Source: Neoceratodus forsteri
Taxonomy: Eukaryota; Chordata; Ceratodontiformes; Ceratodontidae
Reading direction: 5' to 3'
Assembly: GCA_016271365.2 (NCBI GenBank)
Contig: CM028132.1
Span: 589,069,001-589,133,000, forward strand
DNA: 64,000 nucleotides
Shown here: in pieces, positions 11,490 through 22,256 of the stretch
How positions within the stretch are numbered: position 1 is the stretch's first letter
How the letters are laid out: each line of letters opens with the position of its first letter
Made by a program: the position numbers and the translations under genes
The notes under the pieces: model-generated
Database searches by the model: none
Seen by the model: the letters and a program-made list of their open reading frames with translations, nothing else
What the model was told of the DNA's origin: nothing

Positions 11490-12060
11490 TGGTGAGTGAC
11501 CTCTTCAAATGCTGGGGTCACCCAGAGATGTATCTCTTTGCATTCACACAGAATGCAATGCTTCCCTGGTTTTGTTCACTCACTTCTTGCCCAAGAGTTT
11601 GTATGCATGACACATTGTCCATATCCAGGGTGTAGGGGTGGGGGGAGAGTTCTATGCATTTCTTCTATATCAATGATTCAGAACATTTAGCTCAAACTTC
11701 AGGTGGAACATGCCACACTAATACTGATGGTTCCTTTCTGGTTTCATCAGATTTGGTTCCCACCCTGCTGCACTTGGCTGTTGAGCCTCCAGTTTGGCTC
11801 TCCCTTACTAAAACGTGCTGACACAGACCAAGGGTTCTTTGGTGCATCTGAACCTCAGATCTCTGCACCTGCATGCATGGCTCCTAATGCTCTGTCCATA
11901 CTATGGCAGTCTGGTATTTTTCAGGGTATGACCTGAAGGATACTCCTTTATCCTGTTATGTTACCTATTTCTGGATATCTTTTAGATTTCTTACTCTTAT
12001 TAATGATTAAACAGTGGCTGCTTACAATCCACTGGTACTTTATCTTTGGGCTTGGAGGGA
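11490..12060 (+). pseudogene. DIRS copy 2 RNase H / recombinase linker region
   Basis: VSDLFKCW near 11492 aligns in position with the VDLFASRENA region of copy 1 (23690-23730). The stretch around 11745-11875 resembles the part just before the recombinase (PTLLHLAV, then SLVHLNLRSLHLHAW). The catalytic recombinase C-terminus seen in copy 1 is absent, so the element is truncated near 12060. Confidence 0.5.
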
Positions 12061-13320
12061 TTCCACACCACTCAGGTGTTTCTAGGAATCCTCTTTACCT
12101 CCAATAGCTCCATATGAAGCATGGGTGTAGGCAGGCATACTCCATGTACTCCATGGTGTTCAATTTTATTTAAGGGGGGCAGCAAATAGGTTTTGAGCTG
12201 TTTCCTTTGACCATGAAAACAAAACACAGAACCAGCAGAATCTTTATGTAATTTTATTCACATCAGTCAAAAGTAGAAGAATTGGTTACTGATACTGTCT
12301 TTGCATCCCAAGGGCTTTACAGGCTCTGAGCTTGTATGTGGGTGTTTGAGGAAGCGATGTATTGCATCTGTATTTACCCATAAATGAGGGAAGGGGGCAG
12401 CAACCAGTGCCATGAGGTACAAAAGTTGTATTTATTGTGCCAAATGGATCAACAAACACAGTCCTGGTGTACATATTTATTTTGTCTGGCTACACCCCTA
12501 ATGTGAAGTCCAAACTATCCATTGTTTACCCGACACAAAATGGCCGCCCAGGAGTTAATGAGTTAAAAAAAAAAGCTTATTCATTTCTGCCTGCCTGGGG
12601 CATGGGCATACTTGGTCAATGCTGGATGCACATGGTCTTCTGCTACCTTGGTATCCTGTCATTCTTTTAGGCTTCTTTTTTCATACTAGAAGGAGTCCCT
12701 TTTATTTTTTACACACTATAGTTTTTCCTGTTTTTGTACTCTACCTCAGTGCTGCTATTGCTGATGTTGTATTTAACTGGGCTATATGTCCTCTTGGCTG
12801 CTGTTTGCAACCCCTGGAATTTTCCCTTTTTTTTTAATTTTTCCTGTTAGCGAGAGAGGAGACTCTGTATTATCTCTGCACTGTTTATTTACCCTTGATA
12901 CATATAGTACCGTATTGGTTTAATAAGGCACCTGGTATTTTTCAGGTTGTTTTTAGCCATGCTCTTGGTTCTCTGTAGTGGCTATAGTGGTTTCTGACTT
13001 TAAGTTGTATCGGACCGTTAACATACCTCTGTAGTTTCCAGTCCATGCAAACAAGGTAATGCATTGCTCCGCGCACTTGCTGTACATAGTACACAAAGTT
13101 TCTGTTTAGGCCGTGCTGAGGACAACAGAAAGTTCTCTCAGATTTTTGTTTCATTCACCCTTAAAAAAAGGGGTGCCCCTGTCTCTAAACAGTGCCTGCC
13201 CAAATGGCTGGCTAACTGTATTGGGTTCTGCTAAGGGAGGTACGGTAAAGAACTTCCTGGTGCTGTGCATGGTCACCCTATATATGGTATGGCCACTTCT
13301 GTTTGTTTGCTTTCGAATGT
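12061..13320. other. No recognisable feature
   Basis: Only short chance ORFs are present. Short T-runs (for example near 12825) are the only notable composition signal. Confidence 0.5.
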
Positions 13321-13324
13321 TTAT

Positions 13325-13480
13325 TTAGTTATTCAGACAACACCTTTGATCATAAGTGCTCATTTACAAAGGTTCCACATCTTAAGAAGGACAGAAACAG
13401 CACATGACAATAAACAATCCAGAAACATGTAAACAGCAGCTCCATAAGGAGCATAGTCAGAGGCAAGCAAAAGGAAGTCT
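13325..13480 (-). mobile_element. L2-type LINE 3' end (hairpin type)
   Basis: On the minus strand it reads GGAACCTTTGTAAATGAGCA, then a loop and GATC, then AAAGG, and ends AATAACTAAATAAA. This is the GAGC...GCTC hairpin module seen at 19.45 and 44.06 kb, with one stem base changed. It is 3' UTR only. Confidence 0.6.
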
Positions 13481-13744
13481 TAGGTACAATAGTTAGAGCA
13501 ATTTCAATTTTATTGATAGCAGAGGAGAATGTGTCACTCTCTGTTTATAGGTTATAGTCATCATCTTAGTTTTGTATGGAATTGTACTGTAACTCTATTT
13601 TTCTCCAGTGATTTTCCCCTTATGTTCTGTATCACACTTACAAATGTATTCCCCTGAACATTGTTAATGCTTGTGTTAGCCCAGTCTGCAATGTGAAAGG
13701 TCTTTGTGTTCTTCCTGTCAGCACTGTATAAGGTCCATTGGTTG

Positions 13745-13870
13745 TACTCTCCTGGGTCGTGCCTGAAAATAGGCAAATGTATGCCTAGTGCACCTTACCC
13801 GGTCAACAAAAAATAAATAACTACATATATACATACATACATACATACATACATAAATACAGTGCATGCA
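13745..13870 (+). mobile_element. L2-type LINE or family-B SINE 3' tail plus (ATAC)n
   Basis: It contains CCTGAAAATAGGCAAATG, CCCGGTCAACAAAAAATAAA and then a run of ACATACATACATAC units to about 13855. The tail is shared with 9600-9692 and, in reverse, with 46155-46250. Confidence 0.55.
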
Positions 13871-13919
13871 AGGAGTTTGCCTTGGTTGAAGCATGAGCAT
13901 TTGAAGCTTGACGTAAGTT

Positions 13920-14030
13920 ATTTTTTCAGCACAAACACACCTCAATACGGGGGCTTTGCCTTCCATACCCTCATGTGGGGGGCTTCACCCCCCCACACAC
14001 ACACCCATAACTAATATAACAAACCCCGAG
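13920..14030. repeat. G/C-rich mini-hairpins
   Basis: ACGGGGGCTTTGCCTTCC and GGGGGGCTTCACCCCCCC form short self-complementary G-run/C-run hairpins followed by a CA run. A similar arrangement occurs at 43328-43395. It is probably the tail or body of a common short repeat. Confidence 0.4.
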
Positions 14031-14039
14031 GGGAGCAGA

Positions 14040-14800
14040 CCTCAGAGTAAAACTATATCAGTTACAGGGGCAAAATTACTAAAGGTCCATAACCTGGAAC
14101 AGAACCTGAGCCTCCCAGGGTAAGCTGGCCGAGCTGCCTGAATGCTTTTCTCATTTAGAGGGAGATTTTTAATGAAATAGTTTTTCCACCAACAGTTTAA
14201 GAATGCTGGCTCAAAATCAGAATGCATCATTCCAGTCATTCAGCAGTGCTAGAGGATGGAATGCTGACAACAAGAATTCATGTACCATGGTGATCAGGCT
14301 GTACATGACAGTGTAACAGGGATTAATGTAAGGCTGTTGGAATCCTAACAGCCAATCAGATTGCAGCATTTCTGAGACCCTTTTTAGAATCTAGAATATT
14401 ATCTCAACCAGACTTGTTGGCTTTGGTCTCACCATTTTGTTGCAAGGTGCAAGACCTTCTGTCCTGATTTCATATCAGCTTTGCCTTCTTCCCTTGGTAC
14501 TCTGTACTGCTTGAAAAGCATTACAAAGATGTGGCCCAATAGAGAGATGTTAAACATAGAACAGTTGCTCACTGTAACCATAACAGTAAATCTTTGAAGA
14601 ATCTCTTCCATTGGGCTATGGCTCACCCACCCTCCTTCCCCTCCCTCTTTTGTTTGTACCATTGGCCAGCACTTACACAAGGAATGAGCAATTATGAAAT
14701 GGTTCAAACATGATTTATTGACATAATTTTGCAAACCACAGAAACTGCAGCTGCCTCTTGTTTAAACATTTTATATAATTTAGAAGGATCGCCCTAGTGA
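14040..14800. other. No recognisable feature
   Basis: No motif-bearing ORF and no flanking repeats were identified. Confidence 0.5.
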
Positions 14801-14804
14801 GAAT

Positions 14805-15200
14805 CTGACCATGGTACCATGTTTAACCATGACAAAAAATGCTTGACCATGTTCTGACCATGCTTTGACTGTGGTTGATGACCATTCCTAAAAAACATTG
14901 GCAGTCTAGCATGGTCAGAGTATGATCAAATCAAGATAATTTGTAATCATAATTGATCATGCTTGACCATTACCATTCTGCATCCATTGGTCTAACTAAT
15001 TGAACACATTCATTTTAATATTTTACTAAATGTAGAATAAAGAACATTGCCTATACATTTCTGATTTATTTATCTCATCTTTATATAATATATTATGATC
15101 TTTCTGAGTACGTTTTCTGAATGTGCTGGATGCACCATAGCCAATCATGGTTAGCTATGGCTCATCCATGTTTGACCATATTGTGTCATTGGTCCTAAGA
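14805..15200. repeat. CATGGT/ACCATG-rich repeat block 2
   Basis: ACCATGTTTAACCATG, TTGACCATG, CTGACCATG and CATGGTCAG recur in both orientations. The block lies just left of the Gypsy 5' LTR; a third block lies just right of the 3' LTR, so blocks 2 and 3 may be halves of one locus split by the insertion. Confidence 0.6.
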
Positions 15201-15338
15201 GCATAGGATGGTAGCCACGTTTACATAATTTATTTTCATATCAAAATGCAGAATTTGACACTTTTAACTCATGTGAAAGAATCACAATCTAACATTTTTA
15301 CCTTAGCATGAAACAGTTACTCTGGGAACTCATCCTAT

Positions 15339-16071
15339 TGTGACAGGGTGAAATAGAACCCTGTCCCAGTTGTTATGGAAAGTGTTTAAATGCAGGGTTC
15401 TGTTCTTTCCTTTCCTGTCTCTTCTCTGTCTGGCTGTGCAACCATGTTTTCCTGTGAGACCTAGGATTTGATTACCCCAACAGTCTTGCAATTATTTGCC
15501 TCTTGCTATCTCTCAGTCTTCCCTTGCTGTTTGTCTTTTCCTCCCTTGCATATCTGCTGGTATAAAAATATATGCAAATCATTATGTGGAAATGTTACTG
15601 ATATTGGGATCCCTTTGTTTAGAAAATATATAGTGTTACTGTTGAAATGTGTATAATTATAGTTTGAGATGATTGCAAAAAAGCTATTGGAAACTCAAAA
15701 GGTTACCTGAGAGCAATTGTACGCCTTTTGCAAAAGCTGTGGAGAAGGGGCCTCAGTTCTGGGATATTGTGTTCCTGCCAGCACCAGCCTGAAATATGCT
15801 AGAACATTTTAGAAAAAAACAGGATGCTTGTTAAGAAGGGGGGTTGCAAGGACTTACAAAAAGACAGAGCTGCAATTGCTTGCAAGAAAGGACACACAGA
15901 GATTGAAGGAAAACTCAGATGGACTTGTTCTGTTTATTTTGCCTTTGTAAATAGTTATTCTGAACAATTTAATTTTTTTATTTTATTGCTATTCATAATG
16001 AAACTCTTGTTGCAAATTTTATAACTGCTACTGTTTTCTTCCTGTGCTTCCTGACCTGTGCCATGACGACA
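15339..16071 (+). repeat. Gypsy 5' LTR
   Basis: It begins TGTGACAG and ends GACGACA. It matches the 3' LTR over most of its length, including the CCCTGTCCCAGTTGTTATGG block, a TATA-like GGTATAAAAATATA at about 15560, and the terminal CTCTTGTTGCAAATTTTA. The polyadenylation signal of the 3' copy (CATAATAAAACTC) reads CATAATGAAACTC here. A ~45 bp stretch near 15570-15610 is absent from the 3' copy. The level of difference implies an old insertion. Confidence 0.85.
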
Positions 16072-16073
16072 GA

Positions 16074-16084
16074 TGGTGTCAGCC
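16074..16084 (+). promoter_or_regulatory. Probable tRNA primer-binding site
   Basis: TGGTGTCAGCC starts 2 bp after the 5' LTR end. TGG-initial sequences here pair with the CCA end of the primer tRNA. The tRNA identity cannot be assigned from the sequence alone. Confidence 0.5.
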
Positions 16085-16139
16085 AAAATGGGATTTGCGC
16101 CGTGCATATTCTAAGCCAGGAGTTTTGTGCATGGGTACT

Positions 16140-16470
16140 GGATCTAGTACCAGGGAAGCATAGAGAAAGATATGAATTATGCAGCAGCAAGTTCAGGAGC
16201 GGTTACCAGGAATATGGCAGCCAAACTAGCAGAGACAGAAGTCCAAGCTGAGATTGTACAACTAGCACAAGTTATGGAAAAAGAACAGGCAGTGACAGAA
16301 CCTGAAAGCATGATAGACTTTTTCAAATGGTGAGTTATACAACAAAACGAGATGGAGAAGCAGAGGGAAAAAGAGCTTCAACATTTAGAAGCACAGTGAA
16401 AAGAAGAAATGCAACACCAGGAGCAGCAGATGAGAGAAGAGATGCAGCGACAGAAGCAGCGATGGCTGGA
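16140..16470 (+). pseudogene. Gypsy gag remnant
   Basis: The plus-strand reading is rich in Glu, Gln, Lys and Arg, with an alpha-helical, coiled-coil-like stretch around 16340-16460 (EMQRQKQR-type repeats), as in the N-terminus of many Gypsy gag proteins. No CCHC knuckle or capsid motif is present and the reading frame is broken. It runs straight into integrase core sequence, so a deletion removed the rest of gag and all of protease. Confidence 0.45.
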
Positions 16471-16472
16471 TG

Positions 16473-17054
16473 CCTTTTGAGAGAATTGCAATATATGTGG
16501 CTGGTCCTTTGGACAAAAGTAAAAAGGATAATAGATTTATCTTGGTATTATGTGACTACGCTACTTGATACCCAGAAGCAGTTCCAATGCGTATTGTCAC
16601 AGCTTCAAAAGTGGCAGCAGAGCTTGCAAAACTTTTCAGTAGAGTGGGCATACCTAAAGAAATTATTACTGATCAGGGTAGTAATTTTGGTGCTGCATTA
16701 CTTAAGGAGCTGTACAGACTACTAGGTATCACTGCCATAAGAACCTCCCCCTATCACCCTCAGATGGATGGTCTTGTTGAGTGTTTTAACCAAACCCTAA
16801 AACACATGTTAAAAAGGTTTGTAAAAGAGGAAGGGAAATATTGAGACCAATACTTGCCTTACCTACTTTTTGTTTACAGAGAAGTGCCACAGGCATCAAC
16901 AGGGTTTTCACCATTTGAAATGTTGTATCGTAGGCAGCCAAGAGGGCCACTGGATGTGATAAAAGAAACATGTGAAGAGAACTCCACTCAGAAACTATCT
17001 ATAACGTTTATATGTGTGCCCTAAGAAAGAAGCTGGCAAAATATGTTGAAATTG
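16473..17054 (+). pseudogene. Gypsy integrase catalytic core, 5' part
   Basis: The core starts abruptly at PFERIAIYVAGPL, where the usual first catalytic Asp (IDVAGPL) is Tyr. The second Asp is kept in IITDQGSNFG near 16665, and the Glu is kept in DGLVECFNQTLK near 16770. Downstream is the LPYLLFVYRE region and the helix that leads to the C-terminal domain. A stop at 16842 and further frame changes near 16990 interrupt it. At 17054 the gene is cut by the L2-like insertion and it resumes at 19515-19588. The lost zinc domain and first Asp make it inactive. Confidence 0.8.
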
Positions 17055-17079
17055 GATAAACTCTGAGCTTGTAGCATGG

Positions 17080-19023
17080 CTAAAACAAAGGGACCACCTC
17101 TGGCACTGTGTCGAGCACATCAGCATGAGGGACATTCAAAAATACAAATCTGCAAGAAATGGCTGTACCCGAGCTATACAGAAGGCTAAAAGCAAATATT
17201 TCAGGGATGCACTCTCCATCTCCTGAGGTGATAGGAAAACATTTTGGAATAACTTGAAGGACCTCACAGGCAAGGATACAAAGGCACCACCCACCATGCT
17301 CAATATTGATGGAACATCTACGCTAGACCTAGGTACCATCTCCAATACATTCAACAATGTGTTCGCCAACCTTGGCAGTGTTCTTCCACCTGATTTTTTC
17401 AATGCCCCCCCACCAATTCCCCCTCTGACACTGCATCCCAAGTACACACAGCTCCGCAGTTCTTTTTCAAAGAGATCCCAATGCATAGCCAGAACCTATA
17501 TAGCAAGGCCATCTGCAAAACTGGCTACAGTGGTGACTCACTCAACCTGAAGTTGCTTGTACTAGTCCTAGATGAAATCCTTGAACCCCTGACAAAGATC
17601 TTCAACCTTTCTCTAAGATTGGGTCAATTCTCATAACTCTGGAAAACAGGTGACTATCACACCTGTACACAAAAATGGAGATGAGTCACTGCACACCAAC
17701 TACAGGCCCATCTCCATCCTCCTCCTCTTATCTAAAGCTCTGGAACGAATAGTCTCAGACCAGCTTGTCAAGTTCCTGGACAAATATGAAATCCAGTGCC
17801 CAGAAGAGCATGGCTTCCAAAAAGGGCATAGTACCACCACGGCACTGTAGGAATTTACCGGATTCATCCATGACACCTTCGACCAAGGAATCTATGGGGG
17901 GCAGTATTCATTGACCTGACAAAGGCCTTTGATACTGTTAACCACCCATTCCTACTCAGGCAATTGACCACTCTTGGGCTCTCCAAGGATGCAATGCCCT
18001 GGTTTGCTAGCTACCTCGGGGGAAGGGTCCAACATGTTAGGATTGCTGGCGTCACCTCTCATGAAAAACCAGTCCTTTCAGGTGTCCTGCAGGGGTCTAT
18101 ACTGGGGCCATTACTCTTTTCTCTCTTCCTGAACAGTCTCCCTAGCATCTGCCAACAGACAATATTACTCAATGTGGACAATGCAGTACTGTTTACTAGC
18201 AACCAAGACCCTAAACAACTTGAGAGTCAGTTGCAGTGTGATTTCAGGCATGTTGAAGAGTGGTTTAGCTCACATAAACTCATCCTGAACTACAGCAAAA
18301 CTAAGGTCATGACATTCTGCAACGCATGGAGCAAGTATAAACCTTTGTCCCTTTCCATCAAGAACCACATGGGGACTTCACTTGAAGATGTTCCCGAGTT
18401 AAATATCTCGGCATCACATTGGACAGTTCCCTTTCTTACACACGGCACATTGGCAATGTAGCTAAGGCCGCCAACATTCGGATCGGCCTGCTCCACAAGC
18501 ACAAACACTGCATGACCACTGATGCCCTTAGACTGGCCATCTACAGCTCCATCACCTCCATCATCGACTATGGTCTAGTCATCTATGGCTCTGCTTCCCC
18601 ACTGCCCTCCAGAGGATATCGGTGACACTCAACAAGGCCTGTATGCTTCTAATGGGTGCCACCCACCTAACACACACCTGTGACCTGTACGCCCAGGCCG
18701 GATGGCTACCACTCCTTAGTAGAATGCAATACCAGACCTGCTTGTTAACCAAAAAAGTTCTCCTCAGGCTCATGCCATCAGGAGTGGCAAAGCTCCTTAC
18801 TGCCAACAGCAGTACACAGCTTACATGCAGTGCTCTGTATCAAACCTTCCAGGTCCCCAGACACCGGACCACGATGGATCAGAAGTTGTTCTCACACAGG
18901 GCTCCTCAGAGGTACAATACCCTTAACAAAGAAACACTTATAACTGTGATGCTTGGTCCCTATAAAAGCAACTCCGACTATTCCTCACTTCGACCACTCA
19001 GTGTGACTGCCTCTCCTAAGTAA
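17080..19023 (+). pseudogene. L2-like LINE reverse transcriptase
   Basis: RT blocks follow in order: VTITPVHKNGD at 17650, NYRPISIL near 17700, the HGFQKGHSTTTAL block near 17810-17850, FIDLTKAFDTVNHPFL near 17910-17950, GVLQGSILGPLLFSLF near 18080-18130 and the catalytic block near 18170-18200. The last should read YADD but here is NVDNAVLF, so one catalytic Asp is Asn. The post-RT region (thumb/connection) continues to 19023 through frame changes at about 18400 and 18610. No endonuclease remains, because the copy is 5' truncated at about the region before RT. Confidence 0.8.
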
Positions 19024-19445
19024 CTGCCTCCTCATTTTACCCTAGTTGAAGGTGACCTGTAATCTCCCTTAAAGCTCCACTTTTTTGGCACCAGTTTCCC
19101 CCACTGCCACCCCTTATCCCCCCACACCACACTGCCTCACTCACCCCTTCCCCTCTCTAATGGCACTTTCAGATATGGGGTGCTCCAGCCCATCCACCTC
19201 GCACTTTTGACACCCACCTCCACCTGCCAACAATGGCCCTTTAGCCTGCCTACTTTTTCCTGTCTCCCTCCTACCTATACTAGCTATATACTGTTCACCC
19301 TGAAACTTGTCTGAAGCTGGCTTATGTTGTCTCTCTCCATTTTTGGCTGCATAATAAATGCTTAGACATCTTTGTGTTTTTAAGACTGTAACCATTGTTG
19401 ACCTTTGTATGTATGTTACCCTACATCCTTTGACATGGAACCTTT

Positions 19446-19514
19446 GTAAATGAGCAGTTCCTGCTCAAAGGTATTTATAATCCTAGAGTTTAATAAAATA
19501 AAAAATAAAAGAAA
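19446..19514 (+). other. L2 3'-terminal hairpin and A-rich tail
   Basis: GAGCAGTTCCTGCTC (19452-19466) folds into a 6 bp stem with a 3 nt loop, followed by AAAGG, a ~25 nt spacer and the A-rich tail. The same module occurs at 4743, 13348 (minus), 32839 (minus) and 44056, with different stem bases that still pair in all but one. Confidence 0.65.
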
Positions 19515-19588
19515 AAATTGCTCATAGTAATCAGGAAGAGGCCCCAAAACAGCAGAAGGTATATTATGACCATGGGGTAAAAGAAAAA

Positions 19589-19740
19589 GTTCTAGGGACA
19601 TGGATATGTTGTTCATCCACACTATCTGGCAGGTTCCTTGCCATTTTAAATCTTGCCGGAAGGTCTTCAAGCTGGCTCCTCCCACCCACCTGGGTGGTAA
19701 AACTCGGCTCCACCCCATGGCCTAGATCTTCCTTACGCTT
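19589..19740 (+). repeat. DIRS left terminal repeat
   Basis: Bases from GTTCTAGGGACATGG to about 19740 are the reverse complement of 25265-25435. The outermost ~30 bp found at the right end (AGTTACTCACCTGTAACAGG in reverse) are missing here, so this end is slightly truncated. Confidence 0.8.
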
Positions 19741-20100
19741 GGAAGCTCAGGTTCCCTCCTTAGTGCTCTGCGTTTTTCGACTGGTTCCTGAGTCTTCGGT
19801 TCGTCCGAATTTAGTTTTGGAAGTTTTCTAAACTTCAGTCTTCTTTTCCCTCGTGGCTGCAATGGACAATTCATTTTCCGGCTCTCGGAGGTGCCCTGGT
19901 GGGCGTAATTTCTCCAGGACTGATCCGCACCCCTCGTGCGTATACTGTCTCGACTTGGACCATGACCCGCAGTCTGCGAGTTCTGCTGTGCCTTTTCGAC
20001 CAACATCCTGGAGGATCGTGCGGCCCGATTGAGGCTTGAGTGCCCCGAGGTTTTTTCCCCACCAGTAAAATCCATAGAGGCTCGTCAGGTGGTGTCCGCG

Positions 20101-22135
20101 ATGGCTGACTCGGCTGAGCAGCTCGAACACTCTATCGCCCTGGAGGAGGCGACGGTCAAGGCCGCTTCTCCCTCCTCCTTGGTCGCGGCATTTATCCCGC
20201 TCTCTCTGAGTTCCTCTCATTCGGCTTCATTCAAGGAGCTTTGCCAATCCCTCTCCACGAAGGGAGAGGGGCCATCGGGACTTGCCTCTGGGCCCAGGTC
20301 GAGGGAGTCGTAGGGTAAGTCCCATCATCAGTGTTTGTGGGAGTGGGAGAGGTCTCCTTCCCCAGACTGCCGACCGTCGACTTTGGTCGAGGTTGAGGCT
20401 CAGGCCGTTGGCTTCACGGTGTCCCCATCAGGCCAGCCGGCTGAGACTCCCGTCGATGCAGTCGAGTTTTCTCTCGACCCGTCACCTGGGTGGTCGACTG
20501 GAAGAGCCGTCAACCCTTGGCCGGTTTCCCCGGTGGAGGCCGAGGTTCTGCCTGCGCCTCTGGGGTGGCAGTCCTCAGTCAAAGTGTCCGAGCCGAGGGA
20601 AGAGCGGGTGTCCCCCGCTCCCTCCCAGACCCACCCTCGGTTTCACCGAGGATCTTGGTCTCGGTCTTCTTCTCGGTCAAGCCGCTACCGCCGACTTCGG
20701 CGGTCTCGGTCAGGGCACCGAGTTAAGTGGCAACACCGTTCCTCCTCATATTCCTCCTCAGATGAGGAGAGGCTTCGACGCAGATGGCGTCGACGTTACG
20801 AGGAGTTTATGTGGCAGCAGTTGCTGTTGTCCGGGAATCAATCGACTCCGATTCATTCCCCATCTATCAAGCGGCTGTTGCCTGAACAGCTGACACAACC
20901 GCTCACTGCAGTCGAGGTGCCCACTTCCGGGCCAGTTGTTTGACCAAATCTTGCTGCCCCACCGATTGTGGTGGAACCTCGGTCGGGTCAAGGCCTGTTC
21001 CGCAGGTTGTCGGTCACCCTCACTCCCCCCCATCCTCGGTGGGTGAAGAGAGGCTCAGGCCTGAGGCAGCTCTTTGCAGACCCTTCGGAGTCCGACGATG
21101 ACTCCTCCGTGTTCCCCAGGTGGGTGGGCCTGGAGTCCTCCCTGGACCAGTCTTTGGACGACAGCCCATGGTCCTTCCTGGGTCTGCTTAGGCTCATCTC
21201 AGAGTTCACTGGGATGCAGCTCACGCCCGTGTCCAAACGGGCCTATTTTCCCCTGATGGAGATCCTAGACCGAGGGGATTCACCCTCGGAGGCCTTCCCT
21301 GTGGCTAAGGCCATTGTCGGCCCAGCCTTGGAGCTTTGGTGGCGGCCTACTTCCTGTCCTACGCCCTCGGCCAGGATGGCCAGGAAGTATGCAGTCCCTA
21401 TCGGTTCTTTGCCCGGTTTCTCTGAGCGTTCCTCTGCTGAGGGGTTAGTTACCAATAACGTCTTCCAGCATTCCGTAAATGCTCAGGATGTGGATAGGCC
21501 TCCCGACAAAGAGTCCAAAAGGATGGACTATGTCGGGCGCAAGGTTTATGCCACGTCCTCCCTAGGCCTCTGACAGGCCAGCTCGGCCGCGCTGATGGCA
21601 CACTTCTCCCACGCCCTCTTGGGTTCCCTGGATGAGGTGATACCTCATCTCCGGGCCGACCTGCGGACCATGGTCAGGCAGGTGCAGGACCAGGGTAGGG
21701 CGGTGGTGAAGCAGCAGCTTCAGACTGCTTTGGAAATAGGTGATTCCTGTGCCAGGTCAGTAGCGGCCATGGTGGCCATGCACCGCAGGGCATGGCTGAG
21801 GATATCCACCTTCTCGGCAGATACCCAGCACAAGTTGGCGGACATCCCCTTCTTGGGGACTGACCTCTTCGGCCCTGGAGTGGAGGGACACCTCCAGGGG
21901 ACCGAGAAGTCAATGCCACTCTGGACTCAGTCACCTCCGCCCAGAGGGACAAGGGCCGCCGGCAACCTCTGCGTAAGCCCCTTAGTCCTTCAGCCCCTGC
22001 GCGCATGACTGGCCCATCAGCATCAGCAAGAGGGCCAGCAGGCTTGCACTTGGCACCCCGAACCAGCCAGCAGCTTCCTCTAAAGGGAAGCAGGAGGTAA
22101 AGGCCCAGGAGCTCCTCGGCCAGTCCCTCCTGCAA
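20101..22135 (+). pseudogene. DIRS gag-like ORF1, broken
   Basis: Three open segments (20335-20943, 20968-21573, 21595-22008) carry a Pro/Ser-rich region, an Arg/Ser-rich stretch (about 20655-20780, many SRSSS/RRR dipeptides), an acidic patch DPSESDDDSS near 21083, and a helical region ending with MVAMHRRAWLRISTF near 21770-21815. This layout and the MxRRAWLR motif are typical of DIRS ORF1 proteins, thought to act like gag. The segments lie in different frames or are separated by stops. It precedes RT without a protease, as expected of DIRS elements. Confidence 0.7.
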
Positions 22136-22256
22136 GCCTGCTAAGTGACGGGCTGAGGGGCATCGCCCCTGGCCTCGTCACCCCTACCCCGGCCCCCCTG
22201 GTGGGACGGCTCCATCACTTCCTTCCACCTGGTCTGCTATCACCATGGACCGCTGA

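Larger units (their letters stand above)
8617..12060 (+). mobile_element. Old DIRS-type element (copy 2), fragmented
   Basis: Once four inserted repeats are removed, the plus-strand order is gag-like sequence, then RT, RNase H and the start of the tyrosine recombinase region, as in DIRS elements. RT-like sequence starts near 9740 and RNase H-like sequence continues to 10990, resuming at about 11490 after a LINE-tail insertion. Stops and frameshifts are frequent throughout. No terminal repeats were found. The gag part (8617-9267) is the least certain. Confidence 0.65.
17055..19514 (+). mobile_element. L2-like LINE inserted in Gypsy integrase
   Basis: A 6 bp direct repeat, AAATTG, lies at 17049-17054 and 19515-19520. 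The host integrase codons continue in phase across the junction, which fixes both ends. The insert carries a 5'-truncated LINE ORF2 and a 3' UTR with CCTTTGTAAATGAGCAGTTC, a hairpin and a TTTAATAAAATAAAAAATAAA tail. The clade (L2 group of the Jockey superfamily) is judged from RT motifs and the 3' end. Confidence 0.85.

Noticed and set aside
15824..16024. ORFs repeated at 15824 and 27701 with identical N-termini
   Set aside because: They lie inside the two Gypsy LTRs and are repeated because the LTRs are; no protein is expected there.
20282..20893. 203-codon plus-strand ORF rich in Arg/Leu
   Set aside because: It is an overlapping frame of the DIRS gag-like gene, whose acidic and RS-rich features lie in the other frame; GC-rich DNA leaves several frames open.
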